Assembly (NCBI GenBank): GCA_907165275.2
Contig: OU015661.1
Span: 3,417,501-3,481,500, forward strand
DNA: 64,000 bases
DNA from: Zygaena filipendulae
Lineage: Eukaryota; Arthropoda; Insecta; Lepidoptera; Zygaenidae
Direction of reading: 5' to 3'
Position numbers and translations under genes: made by a program. This document shows, one piece after another, positions 9,911 to 21,400 of this stretch. The notes under the pieces were generated by a model. It was given only the letters and a program-made list of their open reading frames with translations, did no database searches and had not been told where the DNA came from. How positions within the stretch are numbered: the first letter of the stretch is position 1; every line of letters starts with the position of its first letter.

Positions 9911-12900
9911 ATGAATTATTTGTTATTATTATTAATCGGTTTTAATACTCAAGTGAACTCGATATACATTGGAAAACAAATAAATGATTATTTTAATAGC
10001 GGTAGGTAAATATCTAAGTATGTACGGAAAATAATTTAAATAATATAAACTAATCACAAAAAATTATAAGGATGAATGTGAAAGTTAAAATTAAACGATA
10101 GTAATAATTTCAGAGATTTATCATTCTTTCCAAAATAAATGGCAAAGTCACAAAACGTCTCAAGAAAATGCAGTTTTAACGGTAAGATTAGAAAATAATA
10201 TAAGAGAACGAGAGCTTCGCTTTTCGTTATATTTTATTAAGACGCCTTCATAAATTAATTACAGATGCTTAAAGAGAACTATGGTTACAAACCGATGAAC
10301 GTTTACGTCCGGCAGCTGAAAGACTCATATTTACTAACAAAGGGCTTCTATATCACGGATAACATCGTGGACCTGTTTGTATCGCAACCATGCAGTATAA
10401 AATAGTGTAGTTATGATGTTAATATTATCCCAGTCAATGTCTTGGGGACAGGCTCGTCACTTGTAAATTGAGTTAAAAATTTAGGTAGATACCTAAGAAT
10501 GTGTGTTTACCTTAACGGGTAGGTAACCTCTGCCTAGCCCTCGATGAGATATTGTAATACTGAAGACATAAGATTGATGATAGTTAAAGAAATTATCAAT
10601 AATGATCTTGTTAGATATTCCAGCGATAGAATTCTCGTCTTTTATTCAAAGGGTTTAAAAAAATTCAAATCTCAAGAAGATCTGTGTATCTACAAATCAA
10701 AGCGATTATCTACCTATAATAAGAATTTTTTTTGTTTATTTGTAGTGCGCGCCGTCGTTTTATTTAAATGTTTTTGTTTCTTTCTTTCTTTAAAAATATT
10801 TGAGGATCCGTGTGGTGGACTATGCTCAGAAGCTCACAGTAAGGGTAGGCTTAGGGCAGCGTAGACAGCAAAATGAATAGCAATATGAATGGCAATTCTT
10901 TATTGCACAACACAAGTTACAAACAAATGCAGCTATGTTCAATATAGGTATATGTATGTAATAATGATGTCAAATAATGATACTAATTTTAGATTAATGC
11001 TAGATTTGAAATTGAGTGAGATACCGCGCGTACAAGTTCCAGAGGTGAAATTGGGACTAGCTTCAAACTACCTGCATCTTAGCGCGGGCCTCAGTCCAAT
11101 AGTGGTACAGACTTACTATTTGCTTTTCCGAAATGATTCAAGCATAGTATATGGCCGGGAGAACCAAGATCCATACAAGCACTCGCCCTTTACGTTTCCA
11201 CAAGTACACGAGTTTGGAGAAATTGCGTGAGTAACAATAATAATATGTAAGGTATAGTAAAATTAGCTGCAAATCTTTATAGGGTTGAAAGTATATACCG
11301 TTATAAACATGGTCATAAAATAAAAAAGATGAAATAAAAACAAAAAAAAATCAATTTAAAAAGAAAACAACCTGTAAAGGCACTCGCCGCTAAATCGCTT
11401 TACTGCGCGCCGTTATCTTAAGATCAATGACCTCGATATAACTGACCAGTTGATGCATCATTGCTCATTGTGTGCCTGGCGCGTGCCTTGTGTATACAAT
11501 ACGTATGTATTAGTTAGCTACGTGTATTGTGTACCGTGTGAATGTAGTAGTAAATTTATTCTCCTCATATCCTGAAAAACTACCGAACTAAATAATATTA
11601 ATTTTTCGCTTATCCTGTTTGTCATAACGTATACTTTCAGCCCTGTAAATATTTGCCGCTGATTTTGCCACATCTTATATAATGCTTGAAGATAATCAAC
11701 TGGTCCCAAACTAAGCAGAGCTATGGGTACCACACAAAATATGATTCATTGCTACACGTTTTTTTGTTGTTTCTTTTCAGAATACGAGCTGAAAGTTGCA
11801 CCTTGTCAGGAACAGCAATGTTGACTTTGGACGGAACGTCAGTTAATTTGGCGCACAACACGTTCCAAGTTAAAAATTGCACTTTTACTATAGAGGTAAC
11901 TGGATATGTAATATGTATGGCAATCAGTGGCGAAGGGTGAAATATTGAGAGAGGGAAGCCGGAAATCTACTTTAATTTCAACTTATTAAACTATTAACTG
12001 TTCCCCGCGGTTTCACCTACGATAACTTAAGGAGTTCCCGCGGAAATTCCGGTATAAAAAGTCCTTCCCTGTATCCCTGACAACGTTCTCAATTACGGAG
12101 AGAGATGTTGCGTCTGAAGGGAAGCCGGTGGGAATCGGCTTCTATGGTACCTTCGCCACTGATGGCAATACATTGTAGAGAATTTACTTTGTTCTCTTTA
12201 TATTATAGTTTATAGTGCACTAGATGATCCCCCACAGCGAAGGTTTCACTCGCGTTAATTTCGGAGTTCCCGGAATACTGTAGTTTCCTTGTGAAAGAAT
12301 TTTTAAAATAAGTTAAGTAGTTTTTGAGTTTATACATTACTAAGAAACTAACATACTAAAAATCTTTTCTCTTTTTAATATTAAACTATAGATAAATAAT
12401 AATAACAAACCTATATGACGTTTTTAGATTTCTACGCCGGGTACCGGATTACCTCCAGTCATAGCTCCATATTTTTCTGAAGAACAAGGTATAAGCCACC
12501 AATTTATTTCTTAACATTTACCATAATGATTTATCCATGCAGTTAGCGTTGCGCAGTACTTTATGGAAATGGAAACAGTATATTAACCTATTTAAAATTA
12601 AGTTGTAATTTCGTGTGGTGTCAAATAAAACTTCTTCTTCTTCTGCATCCAAATTCTCTCTAGAAACCTACTAAATATTGTAGATACGTATACATCCTAA
12701 TGACGCTGATTTTATACTTCAGTTTATTTAATACATAATTTTGTTTTAATTCAAGGTAAAAAAATTGAAAACTTAATTTCGAAGCCTTTACGTGACGAAC
12801 TGATACCAAAATTGCAAGGTACTCTGTTCAGTTTTTTGAATACGTCTGCTATCTTTGGGGCAGATCTTAAACAATATCGGTGAGAATAAAAGTTTTTTTA

Positions 12901-14978
12901 CATCAGAATTTTAGTCCATTCTTAGGAATAAACGTTTTTTTCACTATCATTATGTTTGTTAAATACAAATCATCATTTACTACTAGGGTGAGAAGAATTC
13001 AAGATTATGTCTATATTCTCCATAGCGTTTTTTAAGTTGGCTAACTGTCTGGAGCCACATCAAGTGTTATTTTACTCGTATTGGAATGTAGAGTCTTTAG
13101 GTTAGTACATCAAATTTCCAGAAAAAACCAAAGAATCTTCGTGAAAATTGCTGCTCAGTACATGACAGAAGTTGCCGGAAAATTAAACAAAGCAACAATC
13201 CAAAAGAATCAGGGATATGTTGACTTGCCGGATTCAGGAATACGAATGAAATCTGTGGTAATTTTTTTTGCAATACATATAATATATCTAACCTTATTTT
13301 TTCTCGGCAATCTTAAGTATATGTGGGTATTTTTTTATTTAAAGTTCAACGATAGACCAACCGAAACATCTTTCCTGTTGGCAAATGTTTCAATGTATGG
13401 TTTGGATACAGTATACTCGGCTCAGTCTGGGGGACCTTATAAAACTAATGACGGCGTAAAGCTAGCAGAAGCTTTAAGGTATCACTCTTTACAGGTAAGC
13501 TTTTCTAATTTTGTCTATGAAATACAAGATATTAATTATATTTTCATAAATATGTACGTAAATAAGGCGTGAGATGTACGTAATGATAATTATCGATTTT
13601 AATAATGATTTTTTACTTTCCATCAGATAAGAGGCAAGGTATATTTCGAAAACAAAACCATACAAGGGCAGCAAGAGTTTGCTGTGGAACTTCTTGATGT
13701 CAATGTTGACGTCACAATAAACCTGAATGATGACAAGAATAAGTACATTTATGAATTTGTAGGTTGGAGGTGAGTAATTTAACCGGATTACAAATATTAA
13801 TTTACGTTGACTGTTATGTTTTGTATGTACAATGTTTGCATATTTCCAGAGAAATGGAATTTTCTCTAGGAGAGTTTAACCTTTTTGCCAAGGAAAGAAT
13901 AGCATCACATGCTCTTATTACGGGGTATCTTATAAATGAAGTACCAAAAACTTTGGTCAGTCATTTAGAAAAGTTATTCCCGACAGTAGCTGAAATATCG
14001 GATACCAATACTGAACAAAACAGTAGATCAGAAATTGGCAGTGTAACAAACGAAAATGAATTAACCGAGGACGATGATACAACTGATGAATCTCATCAAA
14101 AACAACACGATAAAGAATTAGATTCAGAAAATGTTATAAATAATCGTACAGGATTTAATGACAACTCCGATCACAAAACTGAGCATGAGAAAGAGATTAC
14201 TGAATCTTTTTTTTCTCAAAACGACCAAGAAAAGAAAGGATTTTTCTCAGAGGATGTTTTAACTGAAAGTGAAAGCCCTCTGCTCTCCGATTCAGACAAA
14301 GGTTTACTAACTAAAGATCACGATGATATTCTAGCTTCAGATGAGGAAAAATCTTCCCTAAGTTCAAATCCAAATGAAAGCTTAACATCTGATGCTGATG
14401 ATAGTACAGAAAGTGAAGAAGTAACGGAAAATGAAAACAAATCATCTGATAGCGAAGAAGCAAGTGACGTTGAAATTTCTAATGAGAAACAAATACCTCA
14501 AGATGAAAGCAATGACAATAGCGAGAAACCAGTAGAAAATAGTAACGATAGTTCAGTTGTTTCTAACGAAAGTAACGAACATACCAATGATGGTTCAAAT
14601 AGAGACAGTATTGCGTCTGCGTATAATTTCGACCAATCTGATTCAGATAGTATTTTAGGGATTCAAAGCGATGATGGTACCATATCACAAGGAGTCATTA
14701 CAAGTGGAGTTCTAACTAGTGATAAAGAATCATTACGTTCAGCAGGAGTCAATAAAGGTATAGTTGGTGATAAACCAATACTTAAAAATAATAAAGAGAA
14801 AAAAAAGAGTTTACTACGAAATAAGACTTCTAAGAAAGGACAAAAAAACCGGGTCCACGACAGTGAACAAAATCAGGTAAAAAATAAAATCAGAAATTCA
14901 AACACCAATAAAAAGAAGGGCCGAGTGTTTCATCGTAATTCATCTCTTATTCATATGTCAGAAAATGAAATAAATTGA
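9911..14978 (+). CDS. Gene 2: secreted two-domain TULIP-like protein with long acidic C-terminal tail (11 exons), paralog of gene 1
   Basis: Exons: 9911-10001, 10114-10181, 10265-10394, 11004-11226, 11781-11895, 12428-12488, 12756-12879, 13122-13257, 13345-13494, 13627-13769, 13850-14978; 789 residues. The 91-bp first exon encodes a signal peptide (MNYLLLLLIGFNTQVNS). Residues about 31-463 are two TULIP-like halves. In the second, FLLANVSMYGLDTVYSA sits where gene 1 has GVLRGLDTLHRRS, and the domain closes with the helix ITGYLINEVPKTLVSHLEKL. Exon 5 has two cysteines and an NCT sequon. Residues about 464-725 are a Ser/Asp/Glu/Asn-rich disordered tail, followed by a Lys/Arg-rich end. First-exon length (91 bp), exon 5 length (115 bp, as in gene 1 exon 6) and nearly all phases equal those of gene 1. 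The exon 3 donor (10395) and exon 4 acceptor (11003) are the weakest call: the alternative acceptor at 10992 gives the paralog's phase, but no matching donor exists. Confidence 0.82.
11995..12285 (-). mobile_element. Two Helitron-like 3' fragments in a gene 2 intron
   Basis: Fragments at about 11995-12105 (ttccccgcggtttcacctac) and 12219-12285 (tttcactcgcgttaatttcg), between exons 5 and 6. Both are old and truncated. Confidence 0.5.
14969..14974 (+). terminator. Polyadenylation signal AATAAA just before the gene 2 stop codon
   Basis: AATAAA ends one base before the TGA at 14976-14978. If used, it gives a 3' UTR of only 10-30 nt. Further AATAAA words occur near 15340 and 15371 and could serve a longer 3' UTR. 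Confidence 0.4.
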
Positions 14979-15489
14979 TCTTTTAAACAAATCAATGATC
15001 ACAAATTAAAAGATTTGATGACAGAGTTTATTTCAATTATTTTTTAGATTGTCTTAAAATATTTAGACAATAGTTCTTTATTAAGGTTATCTAGCTAAAC
15101 ACTACTGATTGGTAAAAAGCAAAAAAAATAATTAAATGTAGGTAGGTACTATCTAAATCATTATTTCATTTGGTTTTTATTACAATTGATCTCATTATAC
15201 TTACCTACTGAAAAAACTCAAAACTCACTATGGTCACAAAACGATTGCATCGAGTGGGTGAAAAATATATTGAAAAGTTTAATTAGATATACACAGGTAA
15301 AACGTGGTACAAAAAGTAAAATTAACCATCTACAATTCGAATAAAATTACACTATAAAGAGAAGTACTTAATAAATCCCACCAATACAAAGAAAAATTAC
15401 AAACATGAGTATTATGAATGTCAAAATATATATTATAAGCGTTTTCAGCTTTCCGTTTTGTCTCACAATCAGTAGTAGTGGTATACGTA
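14979..15489. other. Convergent intergenic gap between genes 2 and 3
   Basis: About 510 bp of AT-rich DNA between the stop codons of two tail-to-tail genes. It must contain both 3' UTR ends. No repeat family is recognised here. Confidence 0.5.
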
Positions 15490-18400
15490 TCAAACGTTTT
15501 CATCGTCTACTTTCTCGAACACTTCAGTATGCTCCTCTAAATACATTGGATCTATTGTTACTACTCCCCATCGACGTCCAGGGATACTAAAAATGTGGGT
15601 ATAAGAATAAATAATAATAACAAAGAAGTTAAGGTAAATAATAGTAATACAGTTCTTTTTCTTATATTAAAGATGCCATGTTACATATTAGGTACCTAAG
15701 AAAACTCTTAACACTTACTCGTATTTTTTTTGACGATCCCTTAAAGCTATTTTGATGTCTGCTGCACTTCTTTCCGTGGATTCCTCATATTCAGCATCTT
15801 CAGCTACTGATATATAGGTTCTTGTCAAAGGTAATTCTGTTTTGTGTTCTGGTTTATTATTGAAAACTCTGAGAGGTAAGTCGTAGAAATTATCTGATTG
15901 TTGTGTTATATTATTGGATTTCAACACCAACGTGTTGTTTTTCGTCTTGGAATTTTTTTGGTTTAAGCTTCCTTGTAATTCAAATTTCCTCATTACTATT
16001 TCCGAGGTTCCATCTTGCCATACGGCTGTTGATATCGTATTTATTGATGATGATCCTCGTTGAAGTTCTAACCAGGTTAATTTGGCATATTTTGTGGTTA
16101 GTGGTATGAGCTGTAGAAAAACAGCAACTTGAAACTAACAGCCAAATCTAGATCGTGTAATAATGTTTAAGTTGCTGAAGATGTATCAAATGTTTGCTAT
16201 TATACAATACAATATGCATTAACTGCTGCACGGCATTAGTAGATATACAACGTGTTGATGAATTAACTGAAAACCTGATACACCCCGTTTAAAAAAATAA
16301 ACAATAATATGATTAAAATATATTTTATGTCGAAAAAATTTATACTTTAAAAGATATTTAACATTAGTTTGGAGGTGACCTATCTACGAAATTCCAAGCG
16401 CTACGCCCGTGCTACAGGTTCGAATGTTTTTGCTGCGGGCGGCGTACGCGCCAAATATTGTATTACAAATAATTTAGACATGGGCTTAATACAAATGAAA
16501 AAATATAACCTATATTAAAACATAACTAGTGCAATCGATTCGCTAGTTGATTCTGAGCAAACTACTTTCTAGTTTTCAGTTAATTCATTAACACGTTGTA
16601 TGTAACTCGGCACATAGATAGAATATGTTCTGTATTTGGATCTTTGGACATAAAAGATACCTTTTATTCTGAAATTCCCGGGAGAATCCCGAAATCTGTG
16701 TAGGTGAAGCTGCAGGGAAAACTAGTACCAAATAAAGTGTTTTCAATAATTTAAAAGTGTGTACCTGTGAAGATATCGAAGTTGATTCTCCAACATTCTC
16801 TAACGTGGAGTGATACTTAGTAAGTTTCTCAGCATACTGTTTGACATCGTGTGCTTTGCCCCACGAGTCAGAGAGAGGTTTCGCATCCAAGTTGTGACCC
16901 TGGTCTTGATAGTCAGATGAGATATTGTTCATTGTGAATACTGAAAATTGACATTTTTACTACCAACGATACAACCACGCCAAAAATAGGTACTCTTAAT
17001 GTAACATATTACAACACGTACTTTTTTTGTTTGTGATTTTTTTTTTAATCTCTTATACTTACGATCATCGTGACCCATTCTCCTTACTGGTGCTGTTTTT
17101 GGATTCACATCAGGTTCGTCATAGAATTGACCGCGACGCACGTATACAGTCAACTCGGATTCTGTAAAATATGTTACGCAGGTATTGTTGAGATCGACGT
17201 GTGGTTTCTAATCTCAAAGTATTACAAAAATGAGTTATAGATATAGAAAAAGAAGAAGAAAGAAGTATATCCCCCATGCAATAAGTCAGTTGGACAAAGT
17301 TCAAAAATCATAACCTCCATGATTCATAATTTACAAAAAGAAACACTGCAGCACTGCAGCGGCATTGAGACATTACTTCACTGAGGAGTTCTTCTGAGGT
17401 TAGAATTCTGAAGTGGGTACTAGTTTTACGTTAGTATGCCTAACCTATCTACTATCGCTTGACGCATAAAAAGAGATGTGAAATCCTTGCCATATATCAC
17501 CACGTACATCGTATTGTATTGTAAGGATTCCTCTTCTTAATACTAAAATCGCGGTCTAAACTCTAAATATTATTGATTTATTGGGTAATTTAAAAGTGTT
17601 TTTTCTCCAGCTCCCATTGCACTATCGCTTGGCGCATAAAAAGAGATAGAGTCATAAATGAGAAATCCTTATCATACATCACCACGTATGTGACCAGTCA
17701 GTTCAAATATATTGGTAGGTTACTGGTCCAGGTAAGTAATATACTAGGTTACCTACTTCATAACAATGTTTCACGAAAAGAAGTTGAAAATCAATATGAT
17801 TATACAATATATACAGATTCAAATCCATTTTACCCTAGTTCTCCCAGATATACGATTGCATTTTTACAAGGTCTATTCTCTAAGGAGCACTTCACAACTT
17901 TTCTTACGAATAATATCTTAAGGATCCTGGTATGTATTTACATTTAGATACTCTCAGAGCGGACTCTCCAACTTGGAACTTTCGATGTTTATCTGAGGGT
18001 CTGAATTTTTATTAGGTAAACTTCTTGTTAGTTGTTTTTAGTGTGTAAATATTATGTACTCAAGACTACATGTTACCTTTATAGGTCTCCCTTTATTGTC
18101 TCGTAATATATTCGGATGCGATCAAGTTAATCTTAAACTTTTAGAAAAAGTCTAGCAGACGAGTACATAATAATAATAATATGTGTGTGGAAGTAGATTT
18201 TTAGTTCTATATTATGTAAGAAGTAAAATCGAAAATTACGCATTTTCGTATTAAGTGACACGACATTTTTTATACAAACCTGGCTATTAGAACCGAAACA
18301 AAAAAAAAACAAATGACAAGAATTAATAAGCATAGATAGTGAGTGCAAATAAAATGAAGTCTTTTCAAGTCTGGCCAAATAGACTGCGTAAGTCGTAGTC

Positions 18401-21400
18401 GCCTACGTGTATCCTACGTGTTAATAATACTTTCGTGAATGTTTCAGGCTCCACGCATACATCGATTGGTCATGTAGTATAGTATTATATTATCTGTGGT
18501 CATGTGTATTGATTGCAATAGAATTTTGAATGAAACTATGCGTATGACTCTACTTATGACGAATAATGAAATTAAAGTAACTACCGTAGTTATCTTTAAA
18601 TGGGAAATAAATTTTAATTTAGTTTAAACTATAAAACACTGTATGTGATGCATGGTGAGGCTCTTTACGCGCCTCACCATATATCGGTGTCGACATTCGG
18701 TGGAATAAGATCTAAGGAGCTATAAGTACAATTTTCTCGCTCTACATAAGTACAAGTAATAACTGCCAACGGAGACAAGGCAATGGAGTACGGAAATTAT
18801 TTAAATTATATTAAGTTTACGAATATAACGACAATCTGAATGTTGACTTACTTCCCAAAGTCATAAACTCCGCTAACGAGTAGTTGTAGCCGTAAGCGAT
18901 ACCGGCTATAATCGCCATTGAGAGACCCAAGCACACCGCCATGGATATAGAGCAAGCCAAACAAAGAGTGATGCCCCTGTAACAGAGTTCAACTAAGGTT
19001 GATTCACAATGATGATATTAAAGTGTAATAAAAAATTTAAAATTAGCCGTTCTTGCGGTTTTAACCTACAAACTACAAAAGGAGGTCTATTTATCGCATC
19101 AAATGTGCTCGATTTTTATCGAAAACTATACGATCGATTTTGAGAATTCTTGACACAGCCTGTTTCAACCTTGGTATATCAAACTGCTACTGATGCAGAT
19201 GGTATCATTATTTTTTTATGTAAATTCTTAAAAGAAAAAGTGGTTTGGTAAATAGCGGATGACTCAAAATTAACCCTTGCTACGAGCACAGATAATATAA
19301 TACTATTACGAATAACTTGTTTTCGTAACAACTTTTGGTTTCATTAAATCAATTCACCTTTGAAACACGTCCAATGTCCATCCGAAGCATTGACAAATGT
19401 AGCACATAGCAACACTAGATAACACTAGATCACAACGTGGGCCATTGTGTGGTCCTAAGAATGTAGAAGAAATTCAATTAGGTATGTTATTAGAATTGGA
19501 AGCTATGTATAAGCTTCATATAATTTATTACTAGCTGTACCCCGCGGTTTCACCCGCGGTAATTTCGGAGTTCCCGCGGGAATTCAGGGATAAGAAGTAC
19601 CCTATGTCCTTCTCTGTATCCCTGATAAAGTGCATGCCAAATTTCATCCAAATCCGTTCAGCCCTTTTTGCGTGATTGAGTAACAAACATCCACACTTTC
19701 ACATTTATAATATTATATTAGGAATAAGCACTAGCTGTTCCCACTTCCCTCGAAGCCCCGTGGGAACCCGCGTTAATTTCAGAGTTACCTAGGGACTTCC
19801 AGGCTAATATTTTCTTATGTCGTTTTCTGTACCCCTAACAACGTGTGTACAAATTTCATGATGATCGTTTGAGTAAGGGCGTGAAAACTCAACAAACAAA
19901 CAAACAAAAAACCCACACGAGTTTTTGTAATAATAAGGACTCATTCACATAATTACAAAAATGCCCCAGCACAACATCAGACTAAATTCAGCGTGAGTAC
20001 CCGAGTGATAACTCTCAAAATATCTCATTCGATCAGCATCAAGTTATTGTAATTTATGGTGATTCAGATTGGTGAACTATATGGCAATGTAGACCACGAA
20101 TGGTCAAATAGAGGAGGAGGTGGTCAGTGACCATTCTTATCAGGGAGTCTCATCCTTACTATTATATGTTATACATATTATACTTTTTTTTAATATTATA
20201 CTATATAATATTATACTATTATATAATGCGAATGTAAGTTTGTTATGCTTTCACGCCTTAACGGTTCAACCGATCATAATGCATTTTTACATACAAGTTG
20301 TCAGGGGTACCCCTGAATGACATAGGTTACTTTTATCCCGGAATTCCCGCGGGAACGCCGAGATTAGCGCGGGTGAACCGCGGGAAACAGTTGGTATATA
20401 ATAAATTTGATTAGAAAAGTTATAAAAGTAAGAACTTCCTCGAAAAGGCAATATAACGATTACATCTCCAAGTAAATCATGTTTATCTAGAAAGGGTAAT
20501 CAAAAAGACTACTGATAGATGACTACAAAGTGTGTGCATTCTTTACGATTTCCACCCGACACCTGGTTGTTGGTAAACTTCGTTCAGGTAAAATCTTGCA
20601 AGTCAATTTTTAATAATATGTACCTATTCAAATGTGAATGTTCAAACTCAAATGCCACTCAGCGAAGGCAATAGTATCGTGTGATAACTGATTACCAATT
20701 TAATTACTGATGACGATATTCCTTGTCCGTTCAGTTAAATAAATTGTTATTATCTATCTATTCTGTTGTCAAGTCACATTATACAGCTATGAAAACATGA
20801 TACATAAATTAAGTATCTTCAGATTTTTTTTTATTAATTTCAAATATTATTATAATTATAATTGCACGAAACTTACCTTTATTTTACACCCAAAAATAGC
20901 ATTTATTAATAATTATCGTATTCCAAATAGATAATAAATTTACAATCAATGATAGGTATATTTTGTTTACAATACATTCTTCTTCTTGCTTTGACCAAAG
21001 AGTATATAACCACTCCAGATGACTTGTGACAGTTAACATTTATACTCTTCTTCTTCTTCTTTAATAATGGCGTCTATAATTATAATTTGCCAATGTCAAC
21101 GTTTCTTAGTAATAAATATAAATCTTCTAAATAAAAATTTCTTCATCTTCTTCTTCAATTATGAACATTTATACTCAGAGATTATTCTTCTTGCTTTGAC
21201 CAAAGAGTATAAATAACCACTCCAGATGACTTGTGACAGTTAACATTTATACTCAGAACTCTCAGAAGAATAAGTTATTCTTCTGAGTAATATAGTGATT
21301 ACCTTCTCTCTGCTTCTGAGCATTTATACGATTCAATGTGGATTCAATTCAGTTCTTTAAAAAATAAACAACAGACGCAGAGATAGGTAATAATATTTTC

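Noticed and set aside
16401..16430. Possible tRNA B-box-like word (ggttcgaatg)
   Set aside because: No matching A box or acceptor stem nearby; no tRNA was found anywhere in the window.
20860..20890. Good GTAAGT donor on the minus strand in gene 3 intron 1
   Set aside because: All three frames upstream are closed close to the donor, so no coding exon fits.
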